From positions 5,083,501 through 5,147,500 of the forward strand of contig NZ_CP116936.1 in assembly GCF_028475105.1 (NCBI RefSeq): a DNA stretch of 64,000 bases, written 5' to 3'. The DNA comes from Micromonospora sp. LH3U1 (GTDB taxonomy: Bacteria > Actinomycetota > Actinomycetes > Mycobacteriales > Micromonosporaceae). Shown piece by piece: positions 25,621 through 34,012 of the stretch. Position 1 is the first letter of the stretch; every line of letters starts with the position of its first letter. The notes under the pieces were generated by a model. That model was not told where the DNA came from and did not search any database. It saw only the letters and a list, made by a program, of their open reading frames with translations. The translations under genes and the position numbers were made by a program.

Positions 25621-26481
25621 CTACTCCTCGCCGACGCGGCGGGCCAGCACGGTGACCGTCTCCTCTGGAGACAGCGCGGACGCCATCAGCGCCTCGGTCA
25701 TCCGCTCGTAGCGGTCGACGTCGAGCACGGTGGCCAACCGGACGTCGGTGGTCAACGCCTCGAGCATCACCGTCCGCGGGTCCGCCGGGTCGGGAAAGGC
25801 ATAACAGGAGTACGGCGTGAGCGGGTGCAGCCCGCCACCGGCCGCCCCGCGAGGCAGCAGCCGCACCGTGACATGGGACAGCCCGGTCACGGCGACCAGG
25901 TGCCGCAACTGTTCACGCCAGACCGCCACCGGCAGGTCGCCCGGATCGCAGACAGCCTCGGCGAGCACCGCCGTGTAGCGCGGCGGATAGGCCCGCCTCA
26001 GCACCTCCTGCCGCAGCGCCCGGGCGCGCACCTCGGCCTCCACATCGACCTCCGGCGTGAGCTGCGCGCCGGCCGCGACCAGCACCCGGGCGTACGCGGG
26101 CGTCTGGAGCAGCCCCGGCACGACCGCCGGCTGGTACTCCACGATGTCGGCCGCACCCGCCTCCAACTCGGCGTAGGTGCGCTGCCGTTCGCTCATCTCG
26201 CCCAGCGTCTTCCACCAGCCTCGGCTGGTCGCCGCGTCCCGGGCGATCACGATCAGCGCGTCCCGGGCCGGCGTCGGCACCTTGTAGACGTCCAGCAGAT
26301 CGAGGACGTCGGCGAGGTCCGGGCGGCTCTGGCCGAGCTCGATGCGGGACAGCTTCGACGTCGAGGCCCAGCCGAGCCGGTCGCAGACCTGTTCCAGGGT
26401 CAGCGCCTCGCGCCGACGTAGCTGGCGCAACTCTGCGCCGAGACGTGCACGTCGAATGACAGGACTTGTTGGCAGCGGCAT
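25621..26481 (-). CDS. XRE-family regulator with DUF5753 domain
   Basis: A 286-residue protein with an N-terminal helix-turn-helix (RRREALTLEQVCDRL then STSKLSRIELGQ) and the actinobacterial C-terminal domain DUF5753 (IVEYQPAVVPGLLQTPAYAR and later LPRGAAGG). Such genes usually sit next to a short DUF397 gene; none is present here, since the downstream neighbour is the convergent ABM gene. The family includes developmental and antibiotic-related regulators. Start ATG 26481. Confidence 0.92.
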   Translation of the reverse strand: MPLPTSPVIRRARLGAELRQLRRREALTLEQVCDRLGWASTSKLSRIELGQSRPDLADVLDLLDVYKVPTPARDALIVIARDAATSRGWWKTLGEMSERQRTYAELEAGAADIVEYQPAVVPGLLQTPAYARVLVAAGAQLTPEVDVEAEVRARALRQEVLRRAYPPRYTAVLAEAVCDPGDLPVAVWREQLRHLVAVTGLSHVTVRLLPRGAAGGGLHPLTPYSCYAFPDPADPRTVMLEALTTDVRLATVLDVDRYERMTEALMASALSPEETVTVLARRVGEE

Positions 26482-26679
26482 CCCGGCCTCCCCACCGAGG
26501 GAGACTACGCAGGACGATCACCCAGTGCAATACCTCGCTCGCGCACCGCAACCAGATCCTCCGACGTCGTCGACCGGACGGTCCGGCCCGCGCCTGCCGT
26601 TTCCGCACGTCGGCGGCGGGTGCCGGGCCGTGGCGTCCGGGGCCGACCCGTGGAGCCCGCGTCGGCTCGGCCGAGTTCG

Positions 26680-26720
26680 CGTGCCGGCGCGGTCGAGTCC
26701 CGTGCCGGCGCGGTCGAGTC
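26680..26720. repeat. 20-bp direct repeat, 2 copies
   Basis: CGTGCCGGCGCGGTCGAGTC occurs at 26680-26699 and 26701-26720. The second copy runs into the stop codon region of the VOC gene. Otherwise the 237-bp region between the XRE and VOC genes shows no gene. Confidence 0.8.
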
Positions 26721-27087
26721 AGGGGCGGTAGGTGCCGAAGGCCCAGACGATGCCGGCCAGGTCGCGGGCGGCGTAGTCGCGGGAGCCGTAGTCGGTGTCG
26801 AACGGCTCGCGTGTGATCTCGGCGCCGGCTGCGCGCGCCTGGGCGCAGTGCGCGTCGACGTCCGGCACTGCCACGTAGACCGACCAGTCGTCGTCGGCCG
26901 GCCGAGGCGACGCGTCGGCCCGCCCGCCCAGCATGATCATACCGGTGTCGAGGACGAGTTCGGCGTGCGCGACCGCGCCGTCCGGCGCCTCGTGCACGGC
27001 ATGCACCTGGAAACCGAAGGCGGAGCAGAGCCAGTCGATCGCGGATCGGGGATCGGGGTAACGGAGGATCGGATAGACGGTTCGCAT
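26719..27087 (-). CDS. VOC-family (glyoxalase/bleomycin-resistance fold) protein
   Basis: A 122-residue single VOC protein: YPILRYPDPRSAIDWLCSAFGF at the start, then HAELVLDTGMIMLGG and the late DYAARDLAGIVWAFGTY typical of PhnB-like members. Metal ligands are not clearly complete, so ligand binding is as likely as catalysis. It follows the AraC gene by 79 bp on the same strand and is probably co-transcribed with it; this AraC-VOC order is common in actinobacteria. Confidence 0.85.
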   Translation of the reverse strand: MRTVYPILRYPDPRSAIDWLCSAFGFQVHAVHEAPDGAVAHAELVLDTGMIMLGGRADASPRPADDDWSVYVAVPDVDAHCAQARAAGAEITREPFDTDYGSRDYAARDLAGIVWAFGTYRP

Positions 27088-27166
27088 GACCCGATTCTGC
27101 TGCCGGTGGCCCGGTCCCGGATTGGACGAATGTGACCTCGGCGGGTCGCCCGTCGGCGGAGCGGTG

Positions 27167-28087
27167 TCAGTCGGCCGTCGTCGACCGAGCGGCGAGGAGA
27201 GCGGCCGGAGTTGCTCCCGCGAACTGGTGAAAGTCGCGGATCAGGTGGGACTGGTCGTAGTAACCGCATCCAGCCGCCACCGCGGCCCAGTCGATGGCCC
27301 GTCCCGCGCTGGGCGGCCTCACCTCGACCTCGGACGGTCCAGCGCCGGCCGCCAGCCCGGCACCCGGCCCGCCCAGGGCGCTCGACGCGAAGGGCGCGCC
27401 GATGTCGGTCAGCGCCGCGTACGCCTGTTGGAAGCGCAGCAACCGGGCGGCCATCTTGGGCGGCAGCCCGACCTCCTGCCGGAACCGGGACGCGAGGTGC
27501 CGCCGGCTCCAGCCCAGCTCGTCGGCCAGCACGCCGACACTCCCCTGCCCGCCGCTGGCGACGAGCCACCGCCACGCCCAGTCGAGCCGGGCGTCCACCG
27601 GTGGGGACGCCGCCAGTCGGGCGGTGAGCACCCTGTCGAGCAGGGCGAAACGCTCCGGCCAGCCCGCCGACTCGGCGAGCCGGCAGCGCAGCCGATCCAG
27701 CCAACGGCCCGGGAGCTGCCCGACGCCCACGGCCCGGTTGGTCAGTTCGCTCAACGGCAGGCCGAGGAGCCGACGGGCGGTCAGCGGGGCGAGCAACAAC
27801 TCGACGCCCTCCCCCACACCCACCGTGCGCGTGGTGCACCAGCCGTCGAAGGTGCCGGCCACGAATGAGTCGACTCTCGTGGCACCGCGCTCCGCGCTGC
27901 GCGGGTCGGTCACGTCCAGCGGGGCGCCCCACCCCAGGATCAGCACCACGAAGACGCCCGCCGACTCCTGGCGGACCAGCGGCACGTCGGCCCGTTCCCG
28001 GTAGCCCACGTACCGGTCGACGAACGGACGCAGGCTGACGTCGGGCAGCCCGAGGACCATCTCGTCGACCGGTGCCACCGCCGTCAA
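27167..28087 (-). CDS. AraC-family regulator with an insertion between its two HTH units
   Basis: A 306-residue protein; the last third is an AraC/XylS DNA-binding domain (VLADELGWSRRHLASRFRQ, then AAVAAGCGYYDQSHLIRDF and ATPAALLA). Between the two helix-turn-helix units there is a Gly/Ala/Pro-rich insert of roughly 35 residues (from about 230 to 265) not usual in the family. The ORF opens with TTG 28087; GTG 28078 is an alternative. The N-terminal domain is a ligand-binding region of unknown specificity. Probably controls itself and the VOC gene. Confidence 0.85.
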   Translation of the reverse strand: MTAVAPVDEMVLGLPDVSLRPFVDRYVGYRERADVPLVRQESAGVFVVLILGWGAPLDVTDPRSAERGATRVDSFVAGTFDGWCTTRTVGVGEGVELLLAPLTARRLLGLPLSELTNRAVGVGQLPGRWLDRLRCRLAESAGWPERFALLDRVLTARLAASPPVDARLDWAWRWLVASGGQGSVGVLADELGWSRRHLASRFRQEVGLPPKMAARLLRFQQAYAALTDIGAPFASSALGGPGAGLAAGAGPSEVEVRPPSAGRAIDWAAVAAGCGYYDQSHLIRDFHQFAGATPAALLAARSTTAD

Positions 28088-28160
28088 CCCCGCCCGCCCT
28101 TCGCGCGCCCCCGCCGGCCACGCCCCAGCGAAGCGCTGGTCGTGGCCGGCCGGGTGGCCG

Positions 28161-30269
28161 TCACTTCACGCCGGCGGCGTCCATGCCGCGCAGCTCCTTC
28201 TTCAGGTCGGAGACCTCGTCGCGGATCCGGGCCGCCAGCTCGAACTGCAACTCGCGGGCGGCGGCCAGCATCTGGTCGCTGAGCTCCTGGATGAGCTGGG
28301 CGAGGTCGGCGCGGGCCATCCCCTCCCGCGAGGTGGTGGTGGCGGAGGCCCGACTCCGGCTGCGGGTCTCCTTGACCGGCGCCTTGCCCCGGGAAAGCTG
28401 ACGCACCGCGCCGCCGACCCGGGAGTTTGCGGTGTCCTCCGCCTCGCGGTAGATGTCGTCCAGGATGTCGTGGATCTTCTTACGCAGCGGCTCCGGGCTG
28501 ATCCCGTGCGCCTCGTTGTGCGCGACCTGCTTGGCCCGACGCCGATCGGTCTCGTCGATCGCCGTCGCCATCGACGGGGTGATCTTGTCGGCGTACATGT
28601 GCACCTGACCGGAGACGTTACGGGCGGCCCGCCCGATGGTCTGGATCAGCGACCGACCGCTGCGCAGGAAGCCCTCCTTGTCGGCGTCGAGGATCGCCAC
28701 CAGCGACACCTCGGGCAGGTCCAGACCTTCGCGGAGCAGGTTGATGCCGACGAGCACGTCGTAGTCGCCCTTGCGCAGCTCGCGCAGCAGCTCCACCCGG
28801 CGCAGCGTGTCGACCTCCGAGTGCAGGTAGCGCACCCGGATGCCGTTTTCCAGGAGGTAGTCGGACAGGTCCTCGGCCATCTTCTTGGTCAGCGTGGTGA
28901 CCAGCACCCGCTCGTCCCGATCGGTCCGCAGCTTGATCTCGTGCATCAGGTCGTCGATCTGACCCTTGGTCGGCTTGATCACGACCTGCGGGTCGACCAG
29001 ACCGGTGGGCCGGATGACCTGCTCGACGAACTCGCCCTGGGCCTGCTCCATCTCCCACGTGCCGGGAGTCGCGGAGAGGTAGACCATCTGGCCGACCCGC
29101 TCCAGGAACTCGTCGAAGCGCAGCGGCCGGTTGTCGGCCGCGCTGGGCAGCCGGAAACCATGGTCGATGAGCATCCGCTTGCGGGACGCGTCGCCCTCGT
29201 ACATGCCGCCGATCTGCGGGATGGTCACGTGCGACTCGTCGACCACCGTGAGGAAGTCGTCGGGGAAGTAGTCGAGCAGGGCGTGCGGCGGGCTGCCGGG
29301 CAGCCGCCCGTCCATGTGCATCGAGTAGTTCTCGATGCCGGAGCAGAAGCCCACCTGCCGCATCATCTCGATGTCGTAGGTGGTGCGCATCCGCAGCCGC
29401 TGCGCCTCCAGCAGCTTGCCCTGCCGCTCCAGCTCGGCGAGGCGCTCGGCCAGCTCCACCTCGATGTCACGGATCGCCCGTTCCATCCGCTCCGGACCCG
29501 CCGCGTAGTGCGTGGCCGGGAAGATCACCAGCTGATCGACCTCGCGGACCACGTCACCGGTCAACGGGTTGAGGTAGTAGAGCTTCTCCACCTCGTCACC
29601 GAACAGCTCGATCCGGATCGCCAGCTCCTCGTACGCCGGGATGATCTCCAGCGTGTCGCCGCGGACCCGGAAGGTGCCCCGCTGGAAGGCCATGTCGTTG
29701 CGGGTGTACTGGATGTCGACCAGCCGGCGCAGCAACTGGTCGCGGTCGAGCTCCTGCCCGATCTGCACCTTCACCGCCCGGTTGAGGTATTCCTCCGGGG
29801 TACCCAGGCCGTAGATCGCCGAGACGGTCGCCACCACGATCACGTCGCGGCGGGTGAGCAGCGACATCGTCGCCGAGTGCCGCAGCCGCTCGACCTCCTC
29901 GTTGATCGAGGAGTCCTTTTCGATGTAGGTGTCGGTCTGCGGGATATAGGCCTCGGGCTGGTAGTAGTCGTAGTACGAGACGAAGTATTCGACCGCGTTG
30001 TGCGGCAGCAGCTCGCTGAACTCCTTGGCGAGCTGCGCGCAGAGCGTCTTGTTCGGGGCGAGCACCAGGGTCGGGCGCTGCAACCGCTCGATCAGCCACG
30101 CCGTGGTGGCGCTCTTGCCGGTGCCGGTCGCGCCGAGCAGCACGGTGTTGCGGTCGCCGCGCCGAACCCGACGCTCAAGATCGTCGATGGCCGCCGGTTG
30201 GTCGCCGGCCGGCTGAAACTCACTGACGACCTGGAAGCGGTTGTCGAGCCGGGGAATGTCGAGCGCCAT
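28161..30269 (-). CDS. uvrB: Excinuclease ABC subunit B
   Basis: UvrB is the damage-verification helicase-like subunit of nucleotide excision repair. The 702-residue protein has Walker A GATGTGKSATTAW (near residue 46), the aromatic beta-hairpin YYDYYQPEAYIPQTDTYIEK that is inserted into DNA, DESH box, YLSATPG, and a C-terminal UVR motif (IQELSDQMLAAARELQFELA) that contacts UvrC and UvrA. ATG start at 30269. It sits beside coaE and rpsA, the usual actinobacterial setting. Confidence 0.98.
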   Translation of the reverse strand: MALDIPRLDNRFQVVSEFQPAGDQPAAIDDLERRVRRGDRNTVLLGATGTGKSATTAWLIERLQRPTLVLAPNKTLCAQLAKEFSELLPHNAVEYFVSYYDYYQPEAYIPQTDTYIEKDSSINEEVERLRHSATMSLLTRRDVIVVATVSAIYGLGTPEEYLNRAVKVQIGQELDRDQLLRRLVDIQYTRNDMAFQRGTFRVRGDTLEIIPAYEELAIRIELFGDEVEKLYYLNPLTGDVVREVDQLVIFPATHYAAGPERMERAIRDIEVELAERLAELERQGKLLEAQRLRMRTTYDIEMMRQVGFCSGIENYSMHMDGRLPGSPPHALLDYFPDDFLTVVDESHVTIPQIGGMYEGDASRKRMLIDHGFRLPSAADNRPLRFDEFLERVGQMVYLSATPGTWEMEQAQGEFVEQVIRPTGLVDPQVVIKPTKGQIDDLMHEIKLRTDRDERVLVTTLTKKMAEDLSDYLLENGIRVRYLHSEVDTLRRVELLRELRKGDYDVLVGINLLREGLDLPEVSLVAILDADKEGFLRSGRSLIQTIGRAARNVSGQVHMYADKITPSMATAIDETDRRRAKQVAHNEAHGISPEPLRKKIHDILDDIYREAEDTANSRVGGAVRQLSRGKAPVKETRSRSRASATTTSREGMARADLAQLIQELSDQMLAAARELQFELAARIRDEVSDLKKELRGMDAAGVK

Positions 30270-30912
30270 GCCGTCAACGGTACGCCGCAGGTCCGACAGG
30301 AACGGCCGTCACGCCAGGTACGTGATCAGCTTCAATATTCCCATTGTGTGGCGCATGTCACCGGGACTACCCTCTTCATGTAGGCCGCTCGCGGCGGCCG
30401 ACCGGGCCGGTGGCCAGGCCGTCATCACGGCCGGCCGCCCCCGGCACTGCGGTCGCAGCACCCGGCTCGTCCGGCGTGCGCACCCGTGTGGTCGCGCTCG
30501 AGGCGCAGACCGGCCGCCGCGAGCGCCCCTGCTCGTCACCCCGGCGCCTCCCCGCCCGTTTCATCTCCGTGGACACCACTCCGACTCCGGCACCCGACCC
30601 CGCCCCCGGGACGCGTCCCGCCCAGACGGCAGGGCTAGCGGCACCGGCAGCCGCACCAGCACCGATGCCGGCACAGGCACGGGCACGGGCACGGGCACGG
30701 GCACGGGCACGGGCACGGGCAGCGGGCGGCACCGCACCGGCTCGACCGGCGACGCAGCGGAAGCCACCCGGACCGGCACCGGGAGCAGGTCCACGACCGG
30801 CCGGCCCACCGGCACGCGCCGCGCCGACACCGTCCGCGACGCCCCAACACGCCGGACCACCACCGGCCGGACCACCACCGGCCAGACCACCACCGGCCGG
30901 AGCCCCGAGGAC
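30270..30912. other. 643-bp spacer with in-frame tandem repeats
   Basis: No gene can be supported here. It holds seven perfect copies of GGCACG (30676-30717) and three copies of a 15-bp unit CGGACCACCACCGGC (30853-30897, last copy one base different). Both units are multiples of three and are in phase with the downstream membrane-protein frame, where they would encode Gly-Thr and Arg-Thr-Thr-Thr-Gly repeats. That phase suggests the translated gene may start further upstream than 30913, but no ATG, GTG or TTG in that frame has convincing support. Confidence 0.55.
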
Positions 30913-32468
30913 ATGGGGACGACCACCCGCCGCGACGACACCGCCGACCCTGCCGCCAGCATCGCTGACCCCGCTGATGAGACGGCAGACATCGCCGGCC
31001 CGGCCCCGACCAGCCGCCGCCGGCGTACGGTCCTGCTGTTGCTCGGTCTGACCGCGGTGACGTCCGCGACGGCGTTGGTGCTCGGGCTGTTGAGCTGGGC
31101 CCCCGACCCGCCCGAGCCGGCCCGCCCGCTGACCCTCGCCGAGGGCGAGCGACTGGCCGCCGTGCGGGTCACCAACCTGCGGGACCTACGCGCCGGGGTC
31201 CGCGTCACCGCCGGCACCGACGCCGCCCGAATCGAACTGGTGGGCTGGGTGGACTGGTCGCGGTCACTGCTCTACCTCGACGTGGGCGGCCCGGGCGCGG
31301 GTGCCGAACGCGGGCTGTTGCAGAGGGTCGGCCCGATGCTGGTGATCCGGCCCGACCCGGCGGCGGTGCCCACCCCCGCCGCACCGCCACTGGTGCCTCC
31401 GACGGACCGCTGGCGGTTGCACCGCATGGCACCCGAGGCGAATCTGGCGCCGGTGCTCGATCTGCTCCTGGGCCTCGCCGCCGACCGCCCGGACCCGACC
31501 CAGACGGTGCCGGGCAGCGGTGCGCGCTGGCTGGCCCGGGACACCGTGGCGGACGGCCCGGTGGACGTCCTTCAGGCGCCACTGGCCGCGGGGACACCAC
31601 CCGCCCCCAGCACCGCATCGGCCAGCACCGCACCCGGCGGCACCGCGGTACCCGCGCCGATCGCCGGGTCGACGGGCACCGACTCGGACACACAGGCCCG
31701 GTACTGGCTCGACCAGGACGCCCGCCTGCACAAGCTGGTGACCCAACTCCCCGGTGTCGGCCCGGTCACGATGATCCTCAACCGGGCGGACCGGCCGACA
31801 CTGCGGCCGGTGGACGCACTCGGCGGCCGCCCCGGTCTGCCCCGCGCGCTGACCGGCGCCGAGCAGGGTCGGCTGGACCGGCTGCCGGCCCGGCTACGCG
31901 CCCAGGGTGGTGCCACGGTGACGCTGACGGCACCGATGGGCACGGACACGAACCTGCGGGGCACTGGCTGGTTGAGCTGGACGGCGCGTACCGCGTACCT
32001 CGCGGTTGCCGATCTGGGCCTACCGGATCGGCGGACCCTGCTGCGGCGCGACACCGCCGGTCTGGCCCGGGCGGACCTGCCGGCGGTCGCCGCTGGCGGC
32101 GGCACCGCGGAGGCGCCGGGTCGGCCACCGCTGCCACCCCGGCCGGGGCGTGGCGGGTCTCCCGATCCGGCGGGGACGACCTGAGTCTGCTGGTCGACAC
32201 CGCGCTGGCCGCCGGCTCCTTCGGCCAGCGCGGTGCGGCCGTGCGGGTACGCGAGGACGTCGTCGTCGGGCGGACGGTGGACGTCGTCGAGGTGGGCCCG
32301 ACCGACGCGCGGCTGCGTTGGTGGATCGACCGGGACGGGTCGCCACGCCGCCTGGAACTGCACACCGGCGCCGGCGTGTGGGCCCAACTGGATCTCCACC
32401 CCGCCGTGGTGCCCCGACTGCCTCCGGTGCCCCGCCCGGCCGCCACCCCTCGGCCCCGCACCCACTGA
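30913..32468 (+). pseudogene. Membrane-anchored protein of unknown function, frameshifted
   Basis: Reading from ATG 30913: a short Thr/Asp-rich head, a basic patch, one transmembrane helix (VLLLLGLTAVTSATALVLGLL), then a large extracytoplasmic region built as two related halves. The halves share GWVDWSRSLLYLDV / GWLSWTARTAYLAV and WRLHRMAP / WRVSRSGG. The first-half end RYWLDQDARLHKL has its partner RWWIDRDGSPRRL only in another frame: the reading frame breaks near GGG 32118-32120 and adding one G restores it to the TGA at 32468 (518 codons). The fold pattern recalls duplicated LppX/LprG-type lipoproteins (inference). Start is uncertain. Confidence 0.65.
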
Positions 32469-32479
32469 ACCCGTGACCC

Positions 32480-33661
32480 TCAGGGCCGCCAGTTGGTCTG
32501 CGCGGCCCACTCCTCGGCTCGCAGGTACTCCTCGTCGAACCACGGGTCGCGGGCCGTGCCGGAGCCGCCGGCACCCGGCGCCGAGTCGGCCAGGTCCCGC
32601 TTGACAAGCAGGTACGCGGCCCGCTGATCCGGGTCGGCACGCAGGTGGTCGCGCATCAGCAGCGCGTACCGCCAGCCCGGCGAGTCCGCCACCCGCACAT
32701 GCAGGCGAACCGGGCGGGCCGGGTCCGCGCTGCCGTGCAGCCGCTTCTCCCACCGACCACTGCCGGCCGGGCGCGGATCGTCCCACCACTGCCCCGGCAC
32801 CCGCGGGAACCCGGCGTTCGCCAGCCGGTCGGCCAGCGGCCCGTCGGCGTCGGCGAGGTTGGTCACGGCCACCTGCACGTCGATGACGTCCTGGGCGGCG
32901 TGGCCGGGCACCGCGGTCGCACCGATGTGGTCGATCCGCAGGGCGTCCGAGGCGAGCGCGTGTCGGATCCGGGCGGCCAGCCGCTCGTACTGCCCGGACC
33001 AGTTGGTACCGGCGCCGGCCACGTCGCCCCGGCCCGGCGGGACCACCCGCCGCTCGCGCAGGTTGTCCTCGTAGGGCAGCAGCCGCTGCTGCCAGAGCGC
33101 GTCAACGTCGTCGTGCAGCTCCGCCAGGCTCCCGTCGTTGGTCAGCACCACGTCCGCAGCCGCCCGGCGACGGGCGTCGTCGGCCTGGGCGGCGATCCGC
33201 CGCTCGGCCTCCGCGCGATCCATCCCCCGGTCGCGCGCCAGCCGTTCCAGTCGGGTCGTCACGGCCGTCTGCACCACGATCACGAGGTGGTACGTGGGCG
33301 CGAGACCCACCTCGACCAGCAGCGGTACGTCGTTGACGACGATCGAGTCGGGTGCCGCCGCGGCGGCCAGCTCAGCGGTGCGGGCCCGGACCCGGGGGTG
33401 GGTGATCGCCTCCAGCCGACGGCGGGCGGTCTCGTCGGCGAACACCACCGCGCCCAGTGCGGCACGGTCCAGTGCGCCATCGGCATCCAGCACCGCGTCG
33501 GAGAAGGCGGCAACGATCTCGGCCAGCCCCTCCGTGCCGGGTGCGACGACCTCCCGGGCCACCCGGTCGGCGTCGATGAGCACCGCACCCCGCTCCACGA
33601 GCCGCGCGGCCACCGCGCTCTTGCCGGACCCGATTCCGCCGGTCAATCCCACTCTCAGCAC
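32480..33661 (-). CDS. coaE: Dephospho-CoA kinase fused to a GrpB-like domain
   Basis: CoaE carries out the last step of coenzyme A synthesis. The N-terminal kinase (about 1-200) has the P-loop GLTGGIGSGKSAVA and the acceptor region IDADRVAREVV. The second half (about 220-393) is a GrpB/nucleotidyltransferase-like UPF0157 domain (IDHIGATAVPGHAAQDVIDV) of unknown role, a fusion typical for actinobacteria. The start is GTG 33661 just before the P-loop strand; the ORF upstream is not supported. It lies downstream of rpsA on the same strand. Confidence 0.95.
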   Translation of the reverse strand: MLRVGLTGGIGSGKSAVAARLVERGAVLIDADRVAREVVAPGTEGLAEIVAAFSDAVLDADGALDRAALGAVVFADETARRRLEAITHPRVRARTAELAAAAAPDSIVVNDVPLLVEVGLAPTYHLVIVVQTAVTTRLERLARDRGMDRAEAERRIAAQADDARRRAAADVVLTNDGSLAELHDDVDALWQQRLLPYEDNLRERRVVPPGRGDVAGAGTNWSGQYERLAARIRHALASDALRIDHIGATAVPGHAAQDVIDVQVAVTNLADADGPLADRLANAGFPRVPGQWWDDPRPAGSGRWEKRLHGSADPARPVRLHVRVADSPGWRYALLMRDHLRADPDQRAAYLLVKRDLADSAPGAGGSGTARDPWFDEEYLRAEEWAAQTNWRP

Positions 33662-33819
33662 CCGACCAGTCAACCGGATCACGAGCCCGGCCGCCAAACC
33701 CACCGACAGCCCGGCACGGTCGTCCTCGATCACGCGGCTCGGGCCCCGACCCCCGGGCTCGGGCCCCGACCGCCGGCTCGGGCCTGACTCCCGGCTCGGG
33801 GCTCCGGTCCGTCCGGCGA

Positions 33820-33892
33820 GATCGTGCTCGATCCAGGATGTAGTGCGGTGCTGGCGGCCCGGACGCCCCTACATCGTGGATCGAGCACGATC
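33820..33892. repeat. Imperfect 24-bp inverted repeat (dispersed palindrome family)
   Basis: Arms 33820-33843 and 33869-33892 match at 23 of 24 positions around a 25-nt loop, in the 351-bp spacer between rpsA and coaE. The 13-mer CCAGGATGTAGTG at 33833-33845 recurs exactly at 60225-60237 inside another palindrome, so this is a dispersed element and not just a local terminator. The rest of the spacer holds the rpsA terminator and no gene. Confidence 0.75.
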
Positions 33893-33953
33893 GTGTAGGT
33901 CCGCGCCGGCCTCCGCGCACGGCGGGCTGAGCGCACCTTCCGGGGAACGGCGA

Positions 33954-33996
33954 GGGCCCCGCCCCCAGCGATCCGGAGATCGCGGGGACGGGGCCC
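33954..33996 (-). terminator. rpsA terminator hairpin
   Basis: On the minus strand GGGCCCCG...CGGGGCCC pairs through an almost complete 19-20 bp GC stem with loop TCCG and one bulge, beginning 17 bp after the rpsA stop. No U-tract follows. Confidence 0.75.
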
Positions 33997-34012
33997 GTCG
34001 TCGTTCAGCGGG

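Noticed and set aside
28470..30383. 637-codon open frame antisense to uvrB
   Set aside because: Long antisense frames are expected in GC-rich DNA; it is rich in His, Gln, Val and Asp typical of mirror frames, and uvrB is certain.
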